A DNA stretch of 64,000 bases from Nonomuraea sp. NEAU-A123 (GTDB taxonomy: Bacteria > Actinomycetota > Actinomycetes > Streptosporangiales > Streptosporangiaceae). Where the stretch lies: positions 1 through 64,000 of the forward strand of contig NZ_JAHFZZ010000013.1 of the NCBI RefSeq assembly GCF_018603905.1, given 5' to 3'. Below are positions 34,901 to 43,389 of the stretch, piece by piece (positions within the stretch are counted from its first letter, which is position 1; each line of letters starts with the position of its first letter). Both the position numbers and the translations under genes were made by a program. Below the pieces are notes generated by a model. The model was not told where the DNA came from and did no database searches. It was given only the letters and a program-made list of their open reading frames with translations.

Positions 34901-37084
34901 CTATGGCTCCGGAGTGACAGCCACTTGTGCGGCCGCCTCCGGCCCATCGGTCAGGAGCACCTCGAAGCCCGCCCCGTCGAGGATCGGCACGCCCAGACTG
35001 ACGGCCTTGTCGTACTTGGACCCGGCGTTGTCGCCCGCCACCAGGAACGAGGTCTTCTTCGACACCGAGCTCGCGACCTTGCCGCCCTGATCGCTGAGCG
35101 CCTTGGCGGCGGAGTCGCGGGTGAAGCCCGACAGCGTGCCCGTCACCACGAAGGTCAGCCCCTCCAGCGTCTGCGGCCCCTTCTCGGGAGCGGGCTCGTC
35201 CTCCATGCGGACGCCCGCGGTCCGCCAGCGGGTGATGATCTCGCGATGCCAGTCGACCTCGAACCAGGCGCGGATGGTGGCCGCCACCTTGGACCCGATG
35301 CCCTTGATCGCAGCGAGCTCCTCCTCCGAGGCGGCCATGACGGCGTCGATCGAGCGCAGGGCGACCGCCAGATCGCGGGCCGTGGGCGGCCCGACGTGGC
35401 GGATGGACAGCGCGACCAGCACGTTGGCCAGCGGCGCCTGCTTCGCCCGCTCGAGCTCCTCGATGAGCTTGTGGGCGTTCTGGCTGGCCTCGCCGTTGAT
35501 GTTGGAGAAGAACGAGACGACCTTCTGCTCGCCCGTCTTCGGATCGATCTTGGGCAGGCCGCTGTCCTTGTCTCGGACCACGGACCTGATCGGGATCAAC
35601 CGCTCCAGCGTCAGGTCGAACAGGTCGGCCTCGGTGCGCACGACCGGCTCCTGCGGCGGCAGCGGCTGGCTGAGCGCAGTCGCCGCGACGTAGCCGAGCC
35701 CGTCGATGTCGAACGCGTCGCGCCGGGCCGCGAAGAACAGCCGCTCGCGGATCTGCGCGGGGCAGCCGCGGGCGTTGGGGCAGCGCAGGTCGGCGTCGCC
35801 CTCCTGCTCGTAGGCCAGCTCCGTGCCGCACTCGGGGCAGTGGGTGGGCATGACGAACGGGCGCTCGGACCCGTCACGCAGGTCGGTGACCGGGCTGAGG
35901 ATCTCGGGGATGACGTCGCCCGCCTTGCGCAGCACGACGGTGTCGCCGATGAGCACGCCCTTGGCGACCACCACCGCGGCGTTGTGCAGCGTGGCGCGCT
36001 CGACCGTGGAACCGGCCACGCTGATCGGCTCCATCACGGCGAACGGCGTGACCCGGCCGGTGCGGCCGACGCCCACCTGGATGTCGAGCAGCTTGGTGTT
36101 GACCTCTTCCGGCGGGTATTTGAAGGCGATCGCCCAGCGCGGCGCCCGCGAGGTGGAGCCGAGCTCGCGCTGGGTGCGGAAGTCGTCGACCTTGACCACC
36201 ACGCCGTCGATCTCATACGGCGGGTCGTGGCGGTGCACGCGGTAGTGCTCGATGAAGGCGTCGATCTCGGCGAGGTCGCCGACCACCCGGTAGAGGTCGC
36301 TGACCGGCAGGCCGAACTCCCGCAGCCGCTCGTAGACCTCGGACTGCGTCTTGGGCTCGGCCGCGCCCTCCCAGACGCCGACCCCGTGCACGATCATGCG
36401 CAGCGGGCGCTGCGCGGAAATCCGCGGGTCCTTCTGGCGCAGCGAGCCGGCCGAGGCGTTGCGCGGGTTGGCGAAGGGCGCGATCCCCTGCTCGACGAGC
36501 TGCTCGTTGAGCCGGCCGAACTCCTTGACGGGCATGTAGACCTCGCCCCGGACCTCGATGAGGCTGGGCACGTCGGCGCCCTTCAGCCGGTGGGGCACAC
36601 CCTCGATGGTGCGGACGTTGGGCGTCACGTCGTCGCCCGTCCTGCCGTCGCCCCTGGTCGCGCCGCGCTCCAGCCGGCCGTCACGGTAGACGAGCGCGAT
36701 CGCCAGCCCGTCGATCTTGAGCTCGCAGAGATAGGGCCCGGGATCGCCCTCGGCCAGCCGCTCGGCCCGCGCCTGCCACGCGGCCATCCCGGCCGGGTCG
36801 AAGGCGTTGTCGAGGCTCTCCATCGGCGCCAGGTGATCGACCTTGGCGAAGTCACCGGCGACCGGCGCGCCCACCTTCTGCGTCGGCGAGTCGGGCGTCT
36901 GCAGGCCCGGATGCGCCGCCTCCAGCGCGAGCAGTTCGTTGAACCACTCGTCGAACTGACCGTCGCTGACCGTGGGCCGGTCGAGCACGTAATAGCGATA
37001 GCGGGCTTCCTCCACCAGCTCGCTCACCTCGGCGTGCCGCTCACGCGCGGCCACAGGCACGCCATCGACGCTTGGCTCGCTCAC
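34901..37084 (-). CDS. ligA: NAD-dependent DNA ligase
   Basis: The 727-residue essential replicative ligase seals nicks using NAD+. Domains in order: Ia domain (RYRYYVLDRPTVSDGQFDEW), adenylation domain with the active Lys in CELKIDGLAIAL, OB fold, zinc finger (CPECGTELAYEQEG then CPNARGCPAQ), helix-hairpin-helix (about 510-610) and C-terminal BRCT (FVVTGTLSGFTRDSA). GTG 37084 is chosen because AAGGAGA lies six bases upstream; the open frame extends further, but there it antisenses the secreted protein gene. Confidence 0.97.
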   Translation of the reverse strand: MSEPSVDGVPVAARERHAEVSELVEEARYRYYVLDRPTVSDGQFDEWFNELLALEAAHPGLQTPDSPTQKVGAPVAGDFAKVDHLAPMESLDNAFDPAGMAAWQARAERLAEGDPGPYLCELKIDGLAIALVYRDGRLERGATRGDGRTGDDVTPNVRTIEGVPHRLKGADVPSLIEVRGEVYMPVKEFGRLNEQLVEQGIAPFANPRNASAGSLRQKDPRISAQRPLRMIVHGVGVWEGAAEPKTQSEVYERLREFGLPVSDLYRVVGDLAEIDAFIEHYRVHRHDPPYEIDGVVVKVDDFRTQRELGSTSRAPRWAIAFKYPPEEVNTKLLDIQVGVGRTGRVTPFAVMEPISVAGSTVERATLHNAAVVVAKGVLIGDTVVLRKAGDVIPEILSPVTDLRDGSERPFVMPTHCPECGTELAYEQEGDADLRCPNARGCPAQIRERLFFAARRDAFDIDGLGYVAATALSQPLPPQEPVVRTEADLFDLTLERLIPIRSVVRDKDSGLPKIDPKTGEQKVVSFFSNINGEASQNAHKLIEELERAKQAPLANVLVALSIRHVGPPTARDLAVALRSIDAVMAASEEELAAIKGIGSKVAATIRAWFEVDWHREIITRWRTAGVRMEDEPAPEKGPQTLEGLTFVVTGTLSGFTRDSAAKALSDQGGKVASSVSKKTSFLVAGDNAGSKYDKAVSLGVPILDGAGFEVLLTDGPEAAAQVAVTPEP

Positions 37085-37179
37085 CAGGGTCTCCTTCCGT
37101 CCAACACCCTGAGCAAACGCTATCGCCGAGCACCGGCAACAGGCACCTTCCGCGGTGCCCGGTCGCGGCGTGAACGGGG

Positions 37180-37599
37180 TCAGCCGCCCTGGGCCCAGAC
37201 GCCGTCCCAGGACGAGCACTTGCCGGTGACCTTCGTGGCCGTGCCGCGGCAGACCCGGCCCTCGATCGAGAGCATGTAGCCGGTGGGCAGAGAGAACGTC
37301 AGCGGCTTGGTCTTGGAACAGTTGTGGTACGTCTTGGCGCCCTTGCCGCTGTCCTCCTTGACCCACCGGAACTTCAGCCACGAGCACCCGCTCCGGCCGG
37401 GGAGGTTGTAGAGCTTGCCGTTCACCACGAAGCCCGGCCGGTCGAGGACGACCTTGCCCTTGGCCGTGCCCGCCCGGTCGGACGAGGAGATAGGGCCCCA
37501 CTTCCATATCTCGGGGTTGGCGGCGGCCGCGGCCGGCGCGGCGATCGACGCGGAGGAGATCAGGAGCGTGACGCCGACCGCCACAGTACGAAAGATCAT
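37180..37599 (-). CDS. Cysteine-containing secreted protein
   Basis: The 139-residue product starts at ATG 37599 with a signal peptide (MIFRTVAVGVTLLISSASIA, cleaved after an Ala-rich site). The mature part has four Cys (GCSW, HNCS, RVCRG, GKCSS), which suggests two disulphides, and a PTGYML motif shared with the small secreted protein at 6763. A TAGCCT -10-like box lies seven bases before the ATG, so the transcript may lack a leader. Function unknown. Confidence 0.75.
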   Translation of the reverse strand: MIFRTVAVGVTLLISSASIAAPAAAAANPEIWKWGPISSSDRAGTAKGKVVLDRPGFVVNGKLYNLPGRSGCSWLKFRWVKEDSGKGAKTYHNCSKTKPLTFSLPTGYMLSIEGRVCRGTATKVTGKCSSWDGVWAQGG

Positions 37600-37613
37600 A
37601 AAAGTGAGGCTAC

Positions 37614-38606
37614 TCACCCGGGTTGCAACCCGCTTGCCGGATCGTCGCGCAGCACCTGAGCGGCCTTGCGGCAGGCGGCGAGTGCGGCCCGCGCGTAGCC
37701 GGGAGAGGCACCGGCTAGGCCGCAGGCCGGGGTCAGCACGACCTGCCCGGCCAGCTTTTCGGGTGGGAAGCCGAGCCGCCGCCACAGGTCCAGCGCGGGC
37801 CTGGCGACCACAGCGGCATCGGCCAGCCGCGCGTCGGTGCCCGGCACCACGCCGAGGAACAGCAGCAGCCCCGCCTCCAGGGCCTCCCCGAGCGCGTCGT
37901 CGTCGCGGCGGCTGAGCAGGGACGCGTCCAGCGAGATGCCGCGGACGCCGGCCGTACGGAGGAGGCGGAGGGGCACCGACGGCGCGCAGCAGTGCACGAC
38001 CAGGTCGCCGAACAGGCGCAGCGACTCCGCCACCCGCCAGCCCTCCACAGGGGCCAGCCGCCCGAAGCCCGAGGCGGTCGGCACGGTGCCCGCGAGCACG
38101 CCGGGCAGACCCGGCTCGTCAAGTTGCAGGACGATCTCGGTGATCCCGGGCACGCGCCGCCGCACCTCCGCGACGTGGTCCTCGACGCCCTGGGCGAGCG
38201 AGGCGATCAGGTCGCGTACGGCTCCGGCATCGGAGAGCATCTTGTCGCCGTACTTGAGCTCGATGGTGCCCGCCAGCGTCCACGGCCCGCAGACCTGCAG
38301 CTTGAGCGGCCCCGTGTAGTCGTGCCCGACCTCCTCCAGGCCGTCGATATCGCGTCTGAGATGGTCGACGGCCCGCTGGTGGTCGCGTCCCGGCCGGTCG
38401 GCCAGCCGCCATCCCGACGGCTGCACCTCCACCGCCAGGTCGACGAGCAGCCCCGCCGTCCGCCCCACCAGGTCGGCGCCTACGCCACGGGCCGGCAACT
38501 CAGGTAGGTACGGCAGGCTCGGCAATTCGCCGAACACCATCCGAAGCGCCTCGAAATGATCCTCACCCGGATGCGACCCAACCCCGGTGGCTTCCAACGT
38601 CGACAT
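37614..38606 (-). CDS. MetE C-terminal-like (cobalamin-independent methionine synthase-like) protein
   Basis: The 330-residue protein matches only the catalytic barrel of cobalamin-independent methionine synthase (full MetE is about 760 residues). It starts MSTLEATGVGSHPGEDHFEA and has potential zinc ligands in VVHCCAP and the final Cys in LTPACGLAG. Stand-alone MetE-like barrels transfer methyl from other donors, or from corrinoid proteins, to thiols. ATG 38606 is six bases past a TACGCT -10 box and leaves no room for a Shine-Dalgarno site. The longer frame upstream overlaps the divergent hydrolase and is rejected. Confidence 0.85.
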   Translation of the reverse strand: MSTLEATGVGSHPGEDHFEALRMVFGELPSLPYLPELPARGVGADLVGRTAGLLVDLAVEVQPSGWRLADRPGRDHQRAVDHLRRDIDGLEEVGHDYTGPLKLQVCGPWTLAGTIELKYGDKMLSDAGAVRDLIASLAQGVEDHVAEVRRRVPGITEIVLQLDEPGLPGVLAGTVPTASGFGRLAPVEGWRVAESLRLFGDLVVHCCAPSVPLRLLRTAGVRGISLDASLLSRRDDDALGEALEAGLLLFLGVVPGTDARLADAAVVARPALDLWRRLGFPPEKLAGQVVLTPACGLAGASPGYARAALAACRKAAQVLRDDPASGLQPG

Positions 38607-38612
38607 GGCACC

Positions 38613-38622
38613 AGCGTAGGCT
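38613..38622. promoter_or_regulatory. Overlapping divergent -10 boxes
   Basis: The ten bases AGCGTAGGCT contain TACGCT for the leftward MetE-like gene (38613-38618 read on the minus strand, six bases before its ATG) and TAGGCT for the rightward hydrolase gene (38617-38622, eight bases before its ATG). The two -10 elements share the central TA, so this looks like a single bidirectional promoter. Confidence 0.55.
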
Positions 38623-38630
38623 CTGGAAAT

Positions 38631-39263
38631 ATGAAGCTGACCAAGCACGGCCACGCGTGCGTACGACTGGAGAAGGACGGCAACGTCCTCGTCGTAGACC
38701 CCGGCACCTTCACCGAGGGCCCCGTGCTCGACGGTGCCGGCGCGGTGCTCATCACCCACGAGCACATGGACCACGTCGACGTCGAGCGGCTCAAGGCCGC
38801 CTCTCCCGACCTGGAGATCTGGACCTGCGAGGCGGTCGCCGCCGAGCTGGCGGAGGTGCCGGCGAAGGTGCAGGTCGTACGGCATGGCGACGACTTCACG
38901 GCGGCGGGTTTCGCGGTGAAGGTGTTCGGCGAGTGGCATGCAAAGAACCACCCTGATGTGCCGATTGTGCAGAATGTCGGCTTCATGGTGGACGATGAGG
39001 TCTTCTACCCGGGTGACGCGCTGACCGTGCCGGGGGTCGAGGTGCCCACCCTCCTGGTGCCCACGCACGCTCCCTGGATGAAGCTGCTGGAGACGGTCGA
39101 CTACCTGCGCGCGATCCGGCCGGCCAGGGCGTTCTCCACCCATGACGGGCTGCTCAACGACATCGGCCTCAGCCTGGTCGACAACTACCTGAAGCTGGAG
39201 TCCGACAAGCAGCACGCCGACATGCGGCGACTCAAGGTCGGCGAGTCGGTCGAGCTGCCCTGA
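38631..39263 (+). CDS. MBL-fold metal-dependent hydrolase
   Basis: The 210-residue protein belongs to the UlaG-like branch of metallo-beta-lactamase fold hydrolases. It begins MKLTKHGHACVRLE, and the metal motif is ITHEHMDHVD (HxHxDH). Further metal ligands are likely in the GEWHAKNHPDVP and APWMK regions. The substrate is unknown; family members cleave phosphodiesters or lactones. It is divergent from the MetE-like gene, with 24 bases between start codons. Confidence 0.88.
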   Translation: MKLTKHGHACVRLEKDGNVLVVDPGTFTEGPVLDGAGAVLITHEHMDHVDVERLKAASPDLEIWTCEAVAAELAEVPAKVQVVRHGDDFTAAGFAVKVFGEWHAKNHPDVPIVQNVGFMVDDEVFYPGDALTVPGVEVPTLLVPTHAPWMKLLETVDYLRAIRPARAFSTHDGLLNDIGLSLVDNYLKLESDKQHADMRRLKVGESVELP

Positions 39264-39315
39264 GGTCGGGCCGCCCCGAGGTCGGGCCGTCCCGAAGCTC
39301 AGCCGCTCTGGGGCG

Positions 39316-40419
39316 TCAGACGGCCGCGGCGATGGTGGCCGAGCCGATGACGGTCTCGCCTGAGTACAGCACCGCCGCCTGCCCCGCCGCGACCCCCGTG
39401 GCGGGGCGGTCGAGGGTGATCAGCAGCCCCTCGGCGGTCTCCTCGAAGCGGCACCCGTAGACCTCGCCGTGGGCCCGCAGCTGCACCTTCAGCTCGTCCG
39501 GCGCGACAAGCCCGCCCGGCGCCGCTGGCTCTGTCAGGCCGGTCGGCTCCGTGGGCCCGTTCCAGACCGGCCGGACGCAGGTGATCGAGGTGACCTCCAG
39601 CGCTGCCCGCGGCCCCACCGTGACCGTGTTGGACACGGGCTCGATCGACAGCACGTAGCGCGGCCTGCCGTCGGCGGCGGGCCGGTCGATGTGCAGCCCC
39701 TTGCGCTGGCCGATCGTGAAGCCGTGGGCGCCGTGGTGGTTGCCGACGACCTCGCCCTCCTGGTCGACGATCGGCCCTTCGGCCGCGCCGAGCCGCTTGG
39801 CCAGGAAGCCCCGCGTGTCGCCGTCGGCGATGAAGCAGATGTCGTGGCTGTCGGGCTTGTCGGCGACCGTCAGGCCCCGCCTGGCGGCCTCCTCGCGTAC
39901 CTCGGCCTTGGTCGAGTCGCCCAGCGGGAAGATCGCGTGGCCGAGCTGCTCGCGGGTGAGCACGCCCAGCACGTAGGACTGGTCCTTGCCCTGGTCGGCG
40001 CTCCTCGACAGCACGCCGTCCACCAACCTGGCGTGGTGACCGGTGGCGACCGCGTCGAAGCCCAGCGCCAGCGCCCGGTCGAGCACCGCCGAGAACTTGA
40101 TCTTCTCGTTGCACCGCAGGCACGGATTGGGCGTGCGGCCCGCGGCGTACTCGGCCACGAAGTCATCGACCACGTCGCGTTGGAAGCGCTCGGCCATGTC
40201 CCAGATGTAGAACGGGATGCCGATCACGTCGGCGGCGCGCCGCGCGTCGCGGGAGTCCTCGACCGTGCAGCAGCCTCTGGCTCCCGTGCGGTGTGATTGA
40301 GGGTTGGCCGACAGGGCCAGATGCACGCCAGTGACGTCGTGACCGGCCTCGGCGATCCGGGCTGCGGCCACGGCGGAGTCGACGCCGCCCGACATGGCGG
40401 CAAGTACACGCAATCCCAT
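39316..40419 (-). CDS. mnmA: tRNA-specific 2-thiouridylase
   Basis: The 367-residue enzyme makes 2-thiouridine at the wobble position of tRNA(Lys), tRNA(Glu) and tRNA(Gln). It shows the PP-loop AAMSGGVDSAVAA, the catalytic Cys in PNPCLRCNEKIKF and the partner Cys in SHDICFIADGDT. ATG 40419 (MGLRVLAAMSGG) gives the usual family N-terminus; ATG 40425 is an alternative. A TACGCT -10 box lies nine bases before it, implying an almost leaderless transcript. The cysteine desulfurase at 41572, on the same strand, is the expected sulphur donor. Confidence 0.95.
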   Translation of the reverse strand: MGLRVLAAMSGGVDSAVAAARIAEAGHDVTGVHLALSANPQSHRTGARGCCTVEDSRDARRAADVIGIPFYIWDMAERFQRDVVDDFVAEYAAGRTPNPCLRCNEKIKFSAVLDRALALGFDAVATGHHARLVDGVLSRSADQGKDQSYVLGVLTREQLGHAIFPLGDSTKAEVREEAARRGLTVADKPDSHDICFIADGDTRGFLAKRLGAAEGPIVDQEGEVVGNHHGAHGFTIGQRKGLHIDRPAADGRPRYVLSIEPVSNTVTVGPRAALEVTSITCVRPVWNGPTEPTGLTEPAAPGGLVAPDELKVQLRAHGEVYGCRFEETAEGLLITLDRPATGVAAGQAAVLYSGETVIGSATIAAAV

Positions 40420-40498
40420 GACCATTCCAGCGTACTGTCCCGCCAAGGGTGCCCGGCCATCTGCACAAGCGGGGCCCGCGTCTGGGAGTATTCAGGCC

Positions 40499-41551
40499 AT
40501 GCGACTGTTCGGGCGCAAGGACGACGAAGAAGAGCCCACCGAGCCGAGTGACGGCATCGCGCCGTTCTGGGCGTGGTGGGAGGAGACCAGGCCGCGGCTC
40601 GACTCGCTGGTGGCCGCCGGTGAGGCCGAGGGGCTCTCGGAATGGATCGCCCCGGCCGTGGCCGCGGTGCATCCCGACCTGGTCTGGGAGGTGGCCCCCG
40701 GCAGGAACGCGGCGCACGCGCTGGTCGTGACCGCCGCCGGCGACCCCGAGCTGCGCTCGCTGGCGCACCGCTGGGTCAAGGGCGCGCCGCCCGCCGACCT
40801 GCTGTGGGAGTTCCATCCGTCACGCCAGGTCAACCCCCAGGCGCTGGAGCTCACGCTCGACGTGGGCGGCTTCGAGTTCGCGCTGGACAAGCTGATGCTG
40901 GGGCTGCGGGTGCCGCCCAACTCACCGCGCGTGGACGTGGCCGCCTATCACCCGATCTTCGGCCAGCTCGACGAGGACACCCGGCTGGAGGCCACGCTGC
41001 TGGCCCTCGACTGGCTGCTCGGCGAGGACGACGTGGCGCGCTGGGTGGGCGAGATCACCCCGGCCACGTTCCAGCCGATCGACTCGGTCGCCGCCGTGCA
41101 CCTGCCCGCCGTGGTGGCCGACCTGGCCTCCGGCTACGAAGAGGAGCAGTGGGCGCTGCTGGAGGGCCAGACGGCGGCGGGCGCGCCGCTGATCGCCACC
41201 GCCCGCTATCCGCTGCGGCCGGTCGACTATCCGCTCTTCGACCAGCACATCGCGATCACGCTGCCGTACGCGCATCGCGACGAGAACGGGCTGCCCGTCG
41301 GCGAGTCGCTGACGGCGCTGCGCGACTTCGAGGAACGGCTGGCGGCCCGGCTGCTCAAGCTCCACGACGACGCGGTGCTGGCCGCACACCTGAGCGCGGA
41401 GAGCCATCGGGTCATCCACATCTACGCCGACCCGACCGGCGACGCGGCGATCCACGCCAAGGAGCTGATCGTGAGCTGGGAGGAAGGGGAGCCGCGGGTC
41501 GACGTGGCGACCGACCCCGCGTGGACCGCGGTGGTGGCCTTCATCAACTAG
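40499..41551 (+). CDS. DUF695-like conserved protein
   Basis: The 350-residue cytoplasmic protein begins MRLFGRKDDEEEPTEPSDGI and has no signal or membrane segments. The overall pattern (FWAWWEETRPRLDSLVAAG; HWVKGAPPADLLWEF-like central part; AAGAPLIATARYPLRPVDYP; and HVIHIYADPTGDAAIHAKEL-like end) fits proteins annotated as DUF695. The function is unknown. It sits between mnmA and the cysteine desulfurase but on the opposite strand, so a role in tRNA thiolation is only guilt by association. Confidence 0.7.
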   Translation: MRLFGRKDDEEEPTEPSDGIAPFWAWWEETRPRLDSLVAAGEAEGLSEWIAPAVAAVHPDLVWEVAPGRNAAHALVVTAAGDPELRSLAHRWVKGAPPADLLWEFHPSRQVNPQALELTLDVGGFEFALDKLMLGLRVPPNSPRVDVAAYHPIFGQLDEDTRLEATLLALDWLLGEDDVARWVGEITPATFQPIDSVAAVHLPAVVADLASGYEEEQWALLEGQTAAGAPLIATARYPLRPVDYPLFDQHIAITLPYAHRDENGLPVGESLTALRDFEERLAARLLKLHDDAVLAAHLSAESHRVIHIYADPTGDAAIHAKELIVSWEEGEPRVDVATDPAWTAVVAFIN

Positions 41552-41571
41552 CCGGGCATCGATCAGCCGGG

Positions 41572-42735
41572 TCAGCTCAGGCCGGCGCGGCGGGCGCGTT
41601 CGACCGCCGCGGGCAGCACCTCGATCAGGCGGTCGACGTCGTCCTGGGTCGAGGTGTGCCCGAGCGAGAACCTGAGCGAGCCCCTGGCCGCCGCCGCGTC
41701 GGCGCCCATCGCCAGCAGCACGTGGGAGGGCTGGGCCACCCCGGCCGAGCAGGCCGACCCGGTCGAGCACTCCACGCCCTTGGCGTCGAGCAGCATGAGC
41801 AGGGCGTCGCCCTCGCAGCCGGGGAAGGAGAAGTGGGCGTTTCCCGGCAGCCGGTCGGCCGGGTCGCCGTTGAGCACCACGTCGGGGACCGCCTGACGTA
41901 CGCGCTGGATGAGGTCCTCCCGCAGCTCGGTCAGGCGGCGGCTCAGCGCCTGCTGTTCTTTGACCGCGACGCGGACCGCGGCGGCGAGACCGGCGATGGC
42001 GGGCCCGTCGAGCGTGCCGGAGCGCACGTCACGCTCCTGACCGCCGCCGTGCATGACCGAGACCGGCGTCTGCCCTCGGGCCAGCAGCAGCGCGCCGACG
42101 CCCAGCGGGCCGCCGACCTTGTGCCCGGTCACCGTCAGCGCGTCGGCGCCCGAGTCGGCGAACGACACCGGCAGCTGCCCGACCGCCTGCACGGCGTCGG
42201 TGTGGAACGGGATGCCGCTGTCGTGCGCGATGGCGGCCAGGAGGTGCACGGGCTGGACCGTGCCCACCTCGTTGTTGGCCCACATGACGCTGATCATGGC
42301 GACGTCGTCGGGGTCGCGGGCGATGGCGGCGCGCAGCGTGTCGGGATGCACCCGGCCGAGCTCGTCGACCTCCAGCAGCTCGACCTGCGCGCCCTGGCTG
42401 TCGGCCAGCCAATGGGCCGGGTCGAGCGCCGCGTGGTGCTCGATCGAGCTGATCAGCAGTCGCTTCCTCGGCCGGCGCGCCCAGTAGAGGCCCTTGACGG
42501 CAAGGTTGTCGGCCTCGGTGCCGCCCGAGGTGAACACCACCTCGCTCGGCCTGGCGCCCAGCGTGTCGGCGATGGTCTCACGGGATTCCTCGACCACCCT
42601 GCGCACTCGGCGGCCGGTCGCGTGCAGCGATGACGCGTTTCCGACCAGGCCGAGTTGCTCCGTCATGGCCTCGATCGCCTCGGGAAGCATGGGCGTGGTC
42701 GCCGCGTGATCAAGGTAGGCCGACGGTCTGCTCAC
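41572..42735 (-). CDS. Cysteine desulfurase (NifS/IscS family)
   Basis: The 387-residue PLP enzyme takes sulphur from cysteine as a persulphide. The N-terminal AYLDHAATTPMLPEA, the PLP Lys in VTGHKVGGPLG, the His stack in SSIEHHA and the active Cys in VECSTGSACSAG are all present. GTG 42735 follows a TACGCT -10 box by six bases, so it is probably translated from a leaderless transcript. It lies upstream of mnmA on the same strand, with the opposite-strand DUF695 gene between them; the pairing points to tRNA 2-thiolation, though Fe-S cluster supply is also possible. Confidence 0.93.
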   Translation of the reverse strand: MSRPSAYLDHAATTPMLPEAIEAMTEQLGLVGNASSLHATGRRVRRVVEESRETIADTLGARPSEVVFTSGGTEADNLAVKGLYWARRPRKRLLISSIEHHAALDPAHWLADSQGAQVELLEVDELGRVHPDTLRAAIARDPDDVAMISVMWANNEVGTVQPVHLLAAIAHDSGIPFHTDAVQAVGQLPVSFADSGADALTVTGHKVGGPLGVGALLLARGQTPVSVMHGGGQERDVRSGTLDGPAIAGLAAAVRVAVKEQQALSRRLTELREDLIQRVRQAVPDVVLNGDPADRLPGNAHFSFPGCEGDALLMLLDAKGVECSTGSACSAGVAQPSHVLLAMGADAAAARGSLRFSLGHTSTQDDVDRLIEVLPAAVERARRAGLS

Positions 42736-42741
42736 CAGGAA

Positions 42742-42747
42742 AGCGTA
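42742..42747 (-). promoter_or_regulatory. -10 box of the cysteine desulfurase gene
   Basis: TACGCT on the minus strand lies six bases before GTG 42735. Its expected -35 region overlaps the left part of the 42759-42782 palindrome but has no good TTGACA match. Confidence 0.45.
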
Positions 42748-42753
42748 TCCCCT

Positions 42754-42782
42754 TTGCCACTGTACCGTCCGGACGGTACAGT
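42754..42782 (+). promoter_or_regulatory. tetR promoter
   Basis: TTGCCA (42754-42759) and TACAGT (42777-42782) form a -35/-10 pair with a 17-base spacer. The -10 box ends six bases before ATG 42789, predicting a leaderless mRNA. Confidence 0.65.
42759..42782. promoter_or_regulatory. 24-bp perfect palindrome, probable TetR operator
   Basis: Bases 42759-42782 are a perfect inverted repeat with half-site ACTGTACCGTCC. It spans the spacer and -10 box of the tetR promoter, so binding of the regulator would block its own transcription. It also lies where the -35 region of the divergent desulfurase gene would be. Confidence 0.88.
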
Positions 42783-42788
42783 AGAGGC

Positions 42789-43295
42789 ATGAGAAGGGAC
42801 GAGCTCTTGGATGCGGCAGAGGATCTCCTCTGCGACCAGGGCTCGACCGCGCTGACCCTGTCCGCGGTGGCCGATCGGGCCGGCGTGAGCAAGGGCGGCC
42901 TCCTCTACCACTTCTCCTCCAAAGAAGCCCTGATCAAGGGCATGGTCGAGCGGCTGATCGACGACTTCGACCAGTTGATGGCCGCCCAGAGCGACCCCAC
43001 CTACACCGAGCGCTACCTGGCGGCGACGCTGGAGGCCGTGCGCTCCAACCGGCTGCGACGATGGGCCGTGGTCACCGGGGCGTCGGGCAACCTGTTCCTG
43101 CTGGCGCCGATGCGCGAGGCCATGGCCCGCTGGCACCGCGAGGGGCTGGACGACGAGCCCGACCGGGTGGCGTCCCAGATCGTCCGGCTGGCCTGCGAGG
43201 GGCTCTGGGACGTGGCGAGCCACGATCCCGACCTCAACGCCGAGAGCGACCTGCGCGCCCTTGAGGCCCGCTGCCGCGCCCTGCTCAAACCCTAA
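42789..43295 (+). CDS. TetR family transcriptional regulator
   Basis: The 168-residue repressor has the TetR helix-turn-helix at residues 5-50 (LTLSAVADRAGVSKGGLLYHF) and a short ligand-binding domain. ATG 42789 is placed six bases after the -10 box; the longer upstream frame would run through the operator. The MFS transporter gene starts 94 bases downstream on the same strand and is the natural target: the regulator would sense a compound and release the efflux pump. Confidence 0.92.
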   Translation: MRRDELLDAAEDLLCDQGSTALTLSAVADRAGVSKGGLLYHFSSKEALIKGMVERLIDDFDQLMAAQSDPTYTERYLAATLEAVRSNRLRRWAVVTGASGNLFLLAPMREAMARWHREGLDDEPDRVASQIVRLACEGLWDVASHDPDLNAESDLRALEARCRALLKP

Positions 43296-43389
43296 GACCC
43301 CCTTTCCTTCCTTCGCCGCCCGGGCTCGCGTCATGAGCTCCGGGCCGCGTCGCATGCCAACTGATGAGTGATTTGCGAGGTATGTTCCA

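Noticed and set aside
37085..37507. N-terminal extension of ligA to 868 codons
   Set aside because: The extra residues do not resemble ligase, overlap the secreted protein gene antisense, and GTG 37084 has a good ribosome binding site.
38607..39215. N-terminal extension of the MetE-like protein to 533 codons
   Set aside because: It is antisense to the MBL hydrolase gene and the real start fits the -10 box at 38613.
39264..39300. Tandem 16-bp near-repeat after the MBL gene
   Set aside because: Real but short, GC-rich and without any clear role; not listed as a feature.
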